Assembly (NCBI GenBank): GCA_015065105.1
Contig: SVQZ01000019.1
Location: 1 to 49,628 of the forward strand
DNA: 49,628 nucleotides
Source of the DNA: Oscillospiraceae bacterium
GTDB lineage: Bacteria; Bacillota; Clostridia; Oscillospirales; CAG-272
Direction of reading: 5' to 3'
Part shown: in pieces, positions 41,355-49,628 of the stretch
Numbering within the stretch: position 1 is the stretch's first letter
Layout of the letters: each line of letters starts with the position of its first letter
Program-made: the position numbers and the translations under genes
The notes under the pieces: model-generated
Database searches by the model: none
What the model saw: only the letters and a program-made list of their open reading frames with translations
Told to the model about the DNA's origin: nothing

Positions 41355-43055
41355 ATGAAAACAAAAGTATTTCCGAGGATTATAAAGATATTTCTCTCGG
41401 CATTGGCAGTATTTATTGCCTTCTGGTTCATCCTTCCCCCTCTTAACCTGAGATCCCCCGATTTCTGGACCTTTCTTATAACCTCGATAATTATCTGTCT
41501 GGTCATAAACTTTATTTCAGAGATCTTTCTCTTTTTCCGAAGCCATACCGAAAAGGGAAGGCTCGTTAATCTTAAATTCGATCTTAAGGGAACAGCAAAG
41601 CCTGTAAAGGTATTCGGAATAGTTATCGGATGTATAGTTGTTCTCCTTATTGTCGGTGCAGCCGCAGGCTCACAGCTCTTTAACGCATCAAGATACAACA
41701 AGCTTATCCTTCCGGAGGACGGCGACTTTATTGCCGACGTAAGCGAGATAAGCCAGGAGCAGATACCCGTTGTTGACCGCGATACCGCGAGCCGTCTCGG
41801 TCAGAGAAAGCTGGGCGAGATGTCAGACCTCGTTTCCCAGTTTGAAATAATGGATATCTATACCCAGATAAACTATAAGGGACGTCCCGTGAGAGTGACC
41901 CCTCTTATCTACGGTGACGTTATCAAGTGGTTCAACAATCAGTCAAAGGGTGTTCCCGCATATATCACCGTTGACATGGCCACGCAGGAGACCTCTCTTG
42001 TACGTCTTAAGGACGGCGGGATCAAATATTCCACAGGAGAGTATTTTATGCGTAACGTTGACAGATATCTGCGCTTTAAATACCCCTCAAAGGTATTTGA
42101 CAATGCCTCCTTTGAAATAGATGACAACGGTACACCCTATTGGGTGGTCTCCACCGTAAAATACCGTATAGGACTCTTTAGCGGAAGGGATATCGGCGGT
42201 GCTATTCTCCTTAACGCACAGACGGGTGAGTCAAAATATTACGAGCTTGACGAGATACCTACCTGGGTGGATCAGGTGTTTGATTCGGATATGGTATTGA
42301 ATCAGCTCAATTACAACGGCAAATACCGTTCGGGCTTTTTCAACTCTATCTTCGGTCAGAAGGGAGTATTGCAGACCACCGACGGATATAACTATCTTGC
42401 CATAAACGACGACGTCTATCTTTATACAGGTATGACCTCGGTGACAAGCGATGAATCTAACGTCGGCTTTGTTCTTACCAACCTCCGTACCAAGCAGACA
42501 AGCTACTATGCTATTCCCGGAGCGGAGGAGTATTCGGCAATGGATTCCGCAGAGGGTCAGGTACAGCATCTTAAATATGAATCCACCTTTCCCCTGCTTC
42601 TCAACGTTTCCGACCGCCCCACCTATTTTATGTCCTTAAAGGACGGAGCGGGACTTGTAAAGATGTATGCCTTCGTTGACGTTCAGCAGTATCAGATAGT
42701 AGGTACGGGCTCAAGCGTTGACAGCGCAAGACAGGATTATATTTCAAAGCTCAAGGATGAAAAGATAGAGGCGGAGGATATAGAGGAGCAGACCGTTACG
42801 GGTGTGATAGAACGGATCTCCGAGGCAGTAATTGACGGAAATACAAACTATTTCATTCTTCTTGAAAATGATGAAAACGTTTACACCGTTCCCGTTACCC
42901 TTTCTCATGATTTTGCTGTGGCGGAGGCGGGGGACTCTGTTGAGTTAACCCTTAAAGCCGCAAAGGAAGAAAAAACCGTTAAAAAAGCAAAGTTAATAAA
43001 AAATACCGCGCCTGAAAAAGAAAGTAACATGATAACAGGCGATTTGGAGAAATAG
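41355..43055 (+). CDS. Membrane-anchored protein of unknown function
   Basis: 566 residues, not recognised. The N-terminus has two or three membrane segments: IFLSALAVFIAFWFILPPL, then FWTFLITSIIICLVINFISEIFLFF, and around residues 95-115 VFGIVIGCIVVLLIVGAAAG. A large probably extracellular region follows, rich in beta strands. It has VDRDTASRLGQRKLGEM at about 139-155, INYKGRPVRVTPL, and PKVF-like FKYPSKVFDNASFEIDD. A small C-terminal OB-like segment (TGVIERISEAVIDGNTNYFI, then SVELTLKA) ends near 550. AGGTGA is the ribosome site. It is alone on its transcript, with a strong terminator. Confidence 0.75.
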   Translation: MKTKVFPRIIKIFLSALAVFIAFWFILPPLNLRSPDFWTFLITSIIICLVINFISEIFLFFRSHTEKGRLVNLKFDLKGTAKPVKVFGIVIGCIVVLLIVGAAAGSQLFNASRYNKLILPEDGDFIADVSEISQEQIPVVDRDTASRLGQRKLGEMSDLVSQFEIMDIYTQINYKGRPVRVTPLIYGDVIKWFNNQSKGVPAYITVDMATQETSLVRLKDGGIKYSTGEYFMRNVDRYLRFKYPSKVFDNASFEIDDNGTPYWVVSTVKYRIGLFSGRDIGGAILLNAQTGESKYYELDEIPTWVDQVFDSDMVLNQLNYNGKYRSGFFNSIFGQKGVLQTTDGYNYLAINDDVYLYTGMTSVTSDESNVGFVLTNLRTKQTSYYAIPGAEEYSAMDSAEGQVQHLKYESTFPLLLNVSDRPTYFMSLKDGAGLVKMYAFVDVQQYQIVGTGSSVDSARQDYISKLKDEKIEAEDIEEQTVTGVIERISEAVIDGNTNYFILLENDENVYTVPVTLSHDFAVAEAGDSVELTLKAAKEEKTVKKAKLIKNTAPEKESNMITGDLEK

Positions 43056-43060
43056 AATTA

Positions 43061-43098
43061 ATGCCCCCTGATTTTAAGGAAATCAGGGGGCATTTAAC
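43061..43098 (+). terminator. Terminator after the 41355 gene
   Basis: A perfect 14-bp stem, ATGCCCCCTGATTT (43061-43074) with AAATCAGGGGGCAT (43080-43093), followed by TTAACTCTGTTTTC. Confidence 0.88.
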
Positions 43099-43189
43099 TC
43101 TGTTTTCTAATGCTTATTGCCAAAAAAAACTAAGACTTTTTGTAACTATTGCCGAAATGAATAAATTGTAACGAAAAATACATATTTGC

Positions 43190-43200
43190 ATGATATACTA
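43190..43200 (+). promoter_or_regulatory. Extended -10 promoter of the giant secreted protein
   Basis: TGATATACT (43191-43199) is an extended -10 element; no good -35 lies 17 bp upstream. The predicted start is ~35 nt before the ATG at 43243. The 187-bp gap 43056-43242 also holds the preceding terminator. Confidence 0.45.
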
Positions 43201-43242
43201 ATTATGTATCGTTATATATTATTTTTCAGAAAGGATAAATTT

Positions 43243-46200
43243 ATGAAAAACGCAAAACGTATTTTGTCATTACTTTTGATCGTAGTAATGATAGTACCCA
43301 TGTGTGTTACAACGAGCCTCACTGCTTTTGCCGACAAGGCAAGCGGCGAAACCGATGCTCCCGTTGTAAACGCTCCTGCAGATGCAGATACAGGTTCTGT
43401 TGATACCTCTGCAGCGGGCAAGAGCACCATCACTTCCAAGCTTGATGGTGAAACGTCAAGAAGCACAAAGACTCTTTATACAGGTGTAACAAGCACCAAC
43501 ATAAAGACTTCGTCTTCTTCCAAGTACGATCTTCAGAACTTCAACATAGTTGAGTTTGACTTAAAGCAGACCGACCTTTACGTTGACGTTACAAACACAA
43601 GAGACTACGTTAACCAGTCTAAAACCACCCTTAATACCGTTACAAGCTTCAACTCTTCTAACGGCGAGGGCAAGGTAGCGATCGCTGCGGTAAACGGCGA
43701 CCTTTGGACAATGTCCTCCGCTCATTCCAGAGTTGAGGGCTCCGGTACATCCTATAACGGTTATTCCGATGCCGTTGTTACCAAGGCTCTTACACTCCCC
43801 CGCGGTTATACCGTTTATGACGGAGAGATCGTTTGCTCCGCACAGATCAGACAGGAGACCCCTTACGAGGGCGATTTCTGGTCCTTTGGTGTAACAAATG
43901 ACAGCGTTCCCATGATCGGCCGTCCCGATCTTGATATTTCCATTAAGAATAATTCCAAGAGCGTAACAGTTGCGGCTGACGGTCTTAACAGACTTCCCGC
44001 AAACAATGCACTTGTAGTTTATTCCGACAAGGGTGTTGCAACCACAAACTCCCTCTCCGATGCTTACGAGGTCGTTATCGATTTTACAACTGATTATACA
44101 GTTAAGCACGGTGCAACAATGACAGGTACCGTTACAGGTATCTACTCCTCTGCAAACGCATCCTCAAACCCGACAATGCAGGCTAACCGCATGATCTTAA
44201 CCGCACGCGGTACTGCGCTTAACAAGATGACAAGCTTTGCAGTCGGTGACAGCGTGACCCTCTCCTTCAACGTAACCGAGCGTTACGGCAGAAACACCGA
44301 GGGCTGGCAGAACTGTACAAACGCAGTAGGCGGTCATATGCCCTTCGTAGTTGACGGTGTTAAGAGAGAAACCGGTACTTCCACCAACTACCCCACAACA
44401 ATTATCGGTATCAAGAACGACGGAAGCGTTTGCTTTATCGTAAACGACGGACGTCAGTCCTCCTTCTCCACAGGTCTTGACTTCAATGATTATTGGGATT
44501 TCGCAGACGATATGGACCTTAATACCGCCTTCATTCTCGACGGCGGCGGATCCGCTAACCTCATCGAGCTTCAGTCCTCGGGCAGTTATGCGGTAGTAAA
44601 CAGCCCCTCCGACGGCTCCACCCGTTCTGTAGTTAACTCTGTTATTCTTTCCGCAGGTCCCAAGAGAGCGGCACAGGGTAAGAATGAGATAGTATATCCC
44701 GACCCCTCCCTCGACTTAAAGAATCTTTACTTTGCGACCGATGATGCATTCCTTACCTTAGGTGATTATGCAGAGTCCACAAGAGCAAAGACTCTTACAG
44801 GCGCAAAGCTTACCGTAAAGGATTTCTTAAACGGTCCTACCGTATCCGTTTCCTACGGTCTTCCCAACACCACAAGCTATAACTCAAATTCCGTGCTTGC
44901 AGGCAAGAGTTATATGTCTGTAAATGCAAGCGATTATCCCTATATGGTAATCGATGCCTCTATCGTATCCGCTAACACAAGCGTGGTACAGTTCCAGGCG
45001 CTTTATCATACCTCGGGTACTCGTAAGGGCGTTTCTACCGACACCTTTATCGGATTCAACAATGCCTATAATAATAACGGATTTAACAAGTACGTTATCA
45101 ATCCTGCCTCCAACGCTAAATATACAGGCAGACTTAACACCTTAAGATACCAGTATCTCTATCCCGCAAACGGTGTTACCGTTCAGGACGGTGACTACAT
45201 AATCATCAGAAGTGTGCGTCTTGCAAAAACAGCAACCGAGGCGGCAGGAATGACACAGGTACCTTCAATGCTCACAATGACATTGAATCCTAACGGCGGT
45301 ACCGTTTCCCAGACCAAGAAGTACTGTGTATTCGGTACAGCCTTCGGTACCCTTCCCACACCTACAAGAAGCGGTTATACCTTCCTCGGCTGGTACACAG
45401 CGGCTTCCGGCGGAACAAAGATCACCGCAAGCACTACAGTTAATACCAGTGGTCCCAAGACCTACTACGCACAGTGGGCAGAGGGCGGCGAGGTAGTTCC
45501 CACATACTACACCCTCAGCTTTGATGCAGGTGAGAATGCAACAATGACAAGCACCTCATCCTACTCCATCGAAGCAAACGCAAAGTATTCAAGCGTTATC
45601 GCTTCCATGCCTACCGCAACCAGAAACGGTTATGCACTTTCCGGCTGGTACTGCGAGGAATACGGATATACTCTTAATCTTTCAGATACCTTTACCGCAA
45701 ACAAGAACGTAACCTTTACGGCAGTATGGACTCCCGTTCTCGGTATCTATAAGTGTACCGCATCCGCATTGAACGTACGCTCCGGTCCCGACAGCTCTTA
45801 TGCATCCCTGGGTACTATGGCAAACGGAGACCAGTACGAGGTTCTTGCAATGGACGGCAAGTGGGCTAAGATCATATTCAATGGTCAGGAGGGCTGGGCA
45901 AGCCTTAACTACCTTGAGTACGTTGGTCCCGCAACAACTGCTAAATATACTCTTACCTTCAACTTAAACGGCGGTACAATGCCTTCCGGTTATGAGACCA
46001 GCTATACTTTTGAGGCTGATCAGAAGTTCGAAGACGTTATCGGCGGCTTCCCTGTACCTACAAAGTCGGGTTATACCTTCGCAGGTTGGCAGAGAGCCGA
46101 TTATGCTTCCGATCTTTGGGATGACGGCTGGGGAACTCAGCCCTACACCTTCGGTTATGACATAACCCTTAACGCAGTATGGACCGAGGCTCATACCCAC

Positions 46201-49200
46201 AGCTATACAGCTACAGTTACCACAAAGGCAACTTGTACAACTGCAGGTGTAAAGACCTTTAACTGCTCCTGCGGTGACAGCTATACAGAGTCTATCGCGG
46301 CGCTCGGACATCTCTTCACAGATTATATGAGCGACGGTAACGCTACCTGTACCGCTGACGGCACAATGAGTGCATCCTGCGACAGAGGCTGCGGCGCTAT
46401 CGACACAAAGACAGAAAGCGGCTCCGCAAAGGGTCACAGCTATACATCCACAGTAACAGAAGCTACCTGTACTGCAGGCGGTTATACAACCTATAAGTGC
46501 TCTGCATGCGGACATTCCTATAAGGGTAACGAAACAGCGGCAAAGGGCCACAGCTTCGGTGCATGGTACACCTCTGTTGAGCCTACCGCTACAACAAAGG
46601 GCGAAGAGCGCAGAGACTGCTCTGTATGCGGTGCATACGAAATAAACGAGCTTCCCATGCTTGAAAATACCGATACCGTTCCCAACGTAACCACATCGGG
46701 TTATGACGTAATGGTATCCTGTGCAGGAGATATCTCCTATATCAGATACGCAAAGGGTGAATATACCACCTCCTCTGCGATCAAGAATGCTCCCGACTGC
46801 GTAACTCTCAACGCTTCCAAGATAGCATCCTATACAGTAAATAATATCTGCACCATCACTATGGCGGACGGCGGCTTATACAGCCTCTGGATCAAGACCA
46901 AGGACGGTACCGAATATATCAAGACAGCAGATATTTCAGTAATGGATCAGACAGTATCCAGCTACGGAGTATCCATCACCGTACATAATCTCTACGGTGT
47001 AAAGGATTACTTTATTGCCCCCGGCGATTACGATAACTATTCGGATATCAAGGCTAACTATATCGTTCTTATAACAGCAAATAAGATCAACGGTGCTCAT
47101 GATTATACCTATATAGTACCTAATCCCGGTGCATATACTATCTATATAAGATATGAAGACAGCAGCAGACCCGCAACCATCCTTAAGACCAACTGTGTAG
47201 TAAAAGAGCCCGGTTCTAACGGAAACGGCCTCCAGTTCACACTTACAAATCTTGAGGATATCAAGGTCGTACGTACCGCATACGGTACCTATAATACTCC
47301 CGGTGAGATCAAGCGCGCAGAGGGTCAGAGATCCTTCTCGGGTGCTACGGTCATGAAGTCCGGAACAGGAAACTATACCATCCAGTACCGTGAAAATGGC
47401 ACAGTAACAATAGCAGTAGTTTATAAGCACGGATACGAGGTAATGTTTACCTATGAGGTACAGCAGAAGGTTCCTTCCTTTGTACAGAACGGTAACACAG
47501 TAACCTTCGGCCAGCTTGACGGCCTTAACCTTATCAGATATGCGAAGGGTACATATACGACCTCTTCACAGATCAAGCTTGCAGAGGGCTCTCAGGTAGT
47601 TAAGTCCAACGCCATAGTTGACGGCTTCATCACGATCAAGCTCGATGAAGGTACCTATACCTTCTGCGTTCAGTATGACGATGAATCCTATAACTACTAC
47701 GTAGTAACAGTTGAAGAAAGCGAGGAGGATCCTTTGGATCCTCCTGTTATTCCTGAGCCCGATCCCGAACCGGATCCTGAGCCCGAAGAACCCGAAACTC
47801 CCGCGGTGACCGAGCCTACTGCAAAGCTTACCGCAGTTTCCGCGGCTTTCTCGGATAACATGGTACTTCAGCGTGACGAAAAGCTCTCGGTATGGGGTAC
47901 TGCAAGCCTTCTCAGTGCAGGTCAGTATATCACCGTTGAATTCAAGGGCGAGACCGCTGCGGCCGAGGTTGGTACAGACGGTAAGTGGACTGCAGTTTTT
48001 GATAAGACCTTCCCGGCAGACGGTGAAGGTGCGGCCCTTACCGTAAAGGGCACGAACAAAACAGTTACCTTTAATGACGTTTTGGTCGGTGACGTTTATT
48101 ATATCGTCGGTCAGTCCAACGTATTCTATTCCATGGGCGACCTTTACGTTGACCTCTATCAGAGAAACGAATTAAACAATCTTGTTGTTGACTACGATAA
48201 CAACCGTGACATCCGTTTCTTCCGTATCTCCAATACAGACTATGCTTCCCAGACAGGTACGATGGCACAGGGAACAGCTACAGTTTATGACGACGTTTAC
48301 CACGGCGAAAAGTGGATGGTTCCCACCGATATCGCAACACAGATAATCAATACCGCATACCCCGTAATGTACGAGGGTCAGGCATATAATACCGTAGCGG
48401 TTGCAACCGAAAGCTTCTCCGCCCTCGGTTATATGTATGCGTTCAACCTTTCCGAAACAAACCCCGACGTTCCCGTTGGTGTTATGGAGATCGACGCTTC
48501 CGGCTTCCCCTTGATGGCATTTGCTCCCAACGAGCTTGCAAGCAAGTGGGGCAAGGAGGTTTACAACGCAGCTACAGGTAAGTATCACTATAAGGCAGGC
48601 TCGGTTGAGAATACACAGATGCCTACACGTTTTGTTTATAACCAGCAGATCGCACCCCTCTCCAAGTTCTCTATCGCAGGTATCGTTTGGTACCAGGGCG
48701 AAAGCGATCTCTATAATACCAAGGAATATCTCGGTTACGAGGCAAACACCTTCTGCGAAGAGTTCACCGAGCTTATGACCTATTTCAGAAGCACCTTCGG
48801 TAACTCCGATTTCCCCGTATATCTCATGGAGTACCCCTCCTGCTATCCCGGTGCTGCAGGTACTAATGCATACATGGACTTCGGTTCCGCAAGATGTGAA
48901 TTCGGTTCTGTACCCTCCATGCTTGAAAACAGCTATATAGTATCCTCCTCCGACCTCTGGTATGACCAGACCCACGTAAACAACGCACATCCCCCCATCA
49001 AGCATCTTCAGGCTTATCGTCTGCGCGACGTTATCGCCGCTGTAAGATACAACGTTGGCGATGTGAATGACGTTTGCGGTCCTGTTATGAAGGACGTTAC
49101 CTTTAACGGTAATCAGGTTACCGTACAGTTTGACCGTGTAGGCACAGGTCTTCAGGCATTCCAGCAGCAGACAGTCGGCGGTACTATCCGCGGCTTTGAG

Positions 49201-49416
49201 GTTATGGTTTCCCTTGACGGTGTAACACTCACCTGGGTTCCCGTTGAAGGTGAAATCATTTCGGGCAGAGATACGGTTACCATTACCTCCAACACCGATA
49301 TCTACGGCGTACGCTACCACAGAGCAACTACAAGCTCATATCCTTTGAACGTTAACCTCTGTAACAGCTACGGTATGCCCGCAATTTCCTTCGTTTACTA
49401 TATTACACAGAAGTGA
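43243..49416 (+). CDS. Giant secreted protein: phosphodiester glycosidase + InlB/SH3 repeats + sialate-O-acetylesterase-like domain
   Basis: 2057 residues from the ATG at 43243 (AAGGAT upstream). Signal peptide 1-31. Residues ~70-470 resemble the NAGPA/DUF2233 phosphodiester glycosidase (ILDGGGSANL near 431). A beta-sandwich-like region spans ~486-670. InlB-type B-repeats lie at ~678-745, 755-831 and 902-981, with a bacterial SH3 (LNVRSGPDSSYASLG) at ~834-898. A Cys-rich tract with GHSY/CSACG repeats covers ~985-1140. Four ~85-residue repeats (IRYAKGEYTTSS, IRYAKGTYTTSS and two weaker) cover ~1146-1493, then a Pro/Glu linker. Residues ~1530-1950 are an SGNH/SASA domain like sialate O-acetylesterase, with GQSN (Ser1625), GIVWYQGESD, and His1916 in NNAHPP. 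No SLH, sortase or dockerin signal is seen. It probably remodels surface or host glycans. Confidence 0.87.
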   Translation: MKNAKRILSLLLIVVMIVPMCVTTSLTAFADKASGETDAPVVNAPADADTGSVDTSAAGKSTITSKLDGETSRSTKTLYTGVTSTNIKTSSSSKYDLQNFNIVEFDLKQTDLYVDVTNTRDYVNQSKTTLNTVTSFNSSNGEGKVAIAAVNGDLWTMSSAHSRVEGSGTSYNGYSDAVVTKALTLPRGYTVYDGEIVCSAQIRQETPYEGDFWSFGVTNDSVPMIGRPDLDISIKNNSKSVTVAADGLNRLPANNALVVYSDKGVATTNSLSDAYEVVIDFTTDYTVKHGATMTGTVTGIYSSANASSNPTMQANRMILTARGTALNKMTSFAVGDSVTLSFNVTERYGRNTEGWQNCTNAVGGHMPFVVDGVKRETGTSTNYPTTIIGIKNDGSVCFIVNDGRQSSFSTGLDFNDYWDFADDMDLNTAFILDGGGSANLIELQSSGSYAVVNSPSDGSTRSVVNSVILSAGPKRAAQGKNEIVYPDPSLDLKNLYFATDDAFLTLGDYAESTRAKTLTGAKLTVKDFLNGPTVSVSYGLPNTTSYNSNSVLAGKSYMSVNASDYPYMVIDASIVSANTSVVQFQALYHTSGTRKGVSTDTFIGFNNAYNNNGFNKYVINPASNAKYTGRLNTLRYQYLYPANGVTVQDGDYIIIRSVRLAKTATEAAGMTQVPSMLTMTLNPNGGTVSQTKKYCVFGTAFGTLPTPTRSGYTFLGWYTAASGGTKITASTTVNTSGPKTYYAQWAEGGEVVPTYYTLSFDAGENATMTSTSSYSIEANAKYSSVIASMPTATRNGYALSGWYCEEYGYTLNLSDTFTANKNVTFTAVWTPVLGIYKCTASALNVRSGPDSSYASLGTMANGDQYEVLAMDGKWAKIIFNGQEGWASLNYLEYVGPATTAKYTLTFNLNGGTMPSGYETSYTFEADQKFEDVIGGFPVPTKSGYTFAGWQRADYASDLWDDGWGTQPYTFGYDITLNAVWTEAHTHSYTATVTTKATCTTAGVKTFNCSCGDSYTESIAALGHLFTDYMSDGNATCTADGTMSASCDRGCGAIDTKTESGSAKGHSYTSTVTEATCTAGGYTTYKCSACGHSYKGNETAAKGHSFGAWYTSVEPTATTKGEERRDCSVCGAYEINELPMLENTDTVPNVTTSGYDVMVSCAGDISYIRYAKGEYTTSSAIKNAPDCVTLNASKIASYTVNNICTITMADGGLYSLWIKTKDGTEYIKTADISVMDQTVSSYGVSITVHNLYGVKDYFIAPGDYDNYSDIKANYIVLITANKINGAHDYTYIVPNPGAYTIYIRYEDSSRPATILKTNCVVKEPGSNGNGLQFTLTNLEDIKVVRTAYGTYNTPGEIKRAEGQRSFSGATVMKSGTGNYTIQYRENGTVTIAVVYKHGYEVMFTYEVQQKVPSFVQNGNTVTFGQLDGLNLIRYAKGTYTTSSQIKLAEGSQVVKSNAIVDGFITIKLDEGTYTFCVQYDDESYNYYVVTVEESEEDPLDPPVIPEPDPEPDPEPEEPETPAVTEPTAKLTAVSAAFSDNMVLQRDEKLSVWGTASLLSAGQYITVEFKGETAAAEVGTDGKWTAVFDKTFPADGEGAALTVKGTNKTVTFNDVLVGDVYYIVGQSNVFYSMGDLYVDLYQRNELNNLVVDYDNNRDIRFFRISNTDYASQTGTMAQGTATVYDDVYHGEKWMVPTDIATQIINTAYPVMYEGQAYNTVAVATESFSALGYMYAFNLSETNPDVPVGVMEIDASGFPLMAFAPNELASKWGKEVYNAATGKYHYKAGSVENTQMPTRFVYNQQIAPLSKFSIAGIVWYQGESDLYNTKEYLGYEANTFCEEFTELMTYFRSTFGNSDFPVYLMEYPSCYPGAAGTNAYMDFGSARCEFGSVPSMLENSYIVSSSDLWYDQTHVNNAHPPIKHLQAYRLRDVIAAVRYNVGDVNDVCGPVMKDVTFNGNQVTVQFDRVGTGLQAFQQQTVGGTIRGFEVMVSLDGVTLTWVPVEGEIISGRDTVTITSNTDIYGVRYHRATTSSYPLNVNLCNSYGMPAISFVYYITQK

Positions 49417-49555
49417 GCGGTTTTCGGTTTACCCATGACCGGAGATGAAGATTGCTTTTTCCTCCTTTCCCGGGTGCCCGAATAATAAATAAACAAAAAA
49501 TAACGGTTCTATACTAAATGTTGGGGTGAAACCTAACAGATAGGCAAAAAAAGAT

Positions 49556-49626
49556 GAGCATATCTGAAAAAATCTGATAGAATGAAGTTGACAGACAAAC
49601 ATTCATCGGAGGTTTCGGATATGCTC
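49556..49626 (+). repeat. Inverted repeat around the start of the last gene
   Basis: GAGCATATCTGAAA (49556-49569) and TTTCGGATATGCTC (49613-49626) are complementary at 13 of 14 positions. The right arm covers the ATG at 49621 and begins just after CGGAGG. In mRNA it would bury the start codon; in DNA it could be an end or subterminal repeat of a mobile element. The stretch 49417-49555 before it shows no gene and no convincing terminator. Confidence 0.65.
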
Positions 49627-49628
49627 AA
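49621..49628 (+). CDS. Start of a further gene, cut by the window edge
   Basis: ATG at 49621 with CGGAGG (49607-49612) eight nt upstream; only Met-Leu and part of a codon (AA) are visible. The unusual inverted repeat around the start and the position after a long AT-rich gap would fit a transposase gene, but the product cannot be identified. Confidence 0.45.

Noticed and set aside
48172-49320. 382-codon frame opposite the esterase-like end of the giant protein
   Set aside because: Antisense shadow rich in Val, Gly and Cys; the sense frame carries GQSN and WYQGES motifs.

Overview
The window looks like a chromosome segment of an uncultured, anaerobic, spore-forming Clostridia (probably Oscillospirales-like, gut or rumen). 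The evidence is SpoIIE, a complete set of [FeFe]-hydrogenase maturases with a flavodiiron protein, SLH-anchored surface proteins, clostridial housekeeping genes (YwiB-like DUF1934, WalJ, M5-type TOPRIM protein, RACo-like ASKHA protein) and sigma-A promoters close to TTGACA-17-TATAAT. I see no rRNA, tRNA, CRISPR array, phage or complete insertion sequence. The assignment rests on gene content only.

Layout. 1-5304 (minus): two nearly identical SLH proteins in tandem, separated by three copies of a structured ~87-bp repeat, plus a cytosolic DUF4838/alpha-glucuronidase-like protein. 5563-11460 (plus, divergent): five-gene carbohydrate operon with a divergent uronate-isomerase-like amidohydrolase, two PfkB kinases, a beta-propeller glycosidase-like protein and a Gfo/Idh/MocA dehydrogenase. 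11521-17415 (minus): small regulator-hydE-hydG-hydF-flavodiiron protein, preceded by a MITE-like palindromic repeat and, upstream of that, a strongly promoted ~90-nt terminated RNA whose promoter carries two copies of a 15-bp operator-like motif. 17848-20250 (minus): spoIIE. 20541-30159 (plus): glyA, then a tight run of metA, galK, a membrane protein, walJ, rlmH, a WG-repeat protein, mnmG and rsmG. 30224-32889 (plus): DUF1934, holA, TOPRIM protein and gtrA-like. 32886-35851: a minus-strand DUF4358-like lipoprotein, then an ASKHA ferredoxin-activator and gpsA. 36019-38488: feoA-feoB-FeoB-associated Cys-rich protein with two matching iron-box-like inverted repeats. 38606-41216 (minus): putP and a second Gfo/Idh/MocA protein. 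41355-49416 (plus): an unrecognised membrane-anchored protein and a 2057-residue secreted multidomain protein joining a phosphodiester-glycosidase domain to a sialate-O-acetylesterase-like domain. The first 8 nt of another gene close the window.

Functionally the left third appears devoted to uronate- or glucuronoside-like glycans: surface binding by SLH/DUF4838 proteins, intracellular hydrolysis, isomerisation, oxidation and phosphorylation. The hyd block makes the H-cluster for a hydrogenase encoded elsewhere and couples it to an O2/NO-scavenging enzyme. The most unusual signals are the regulated terminated RNA next to the hyd operon, the altered uronate-isomerase-like active site with its two-kinase operon, the architecture of the 2057-residue protein, and the structured repeats.
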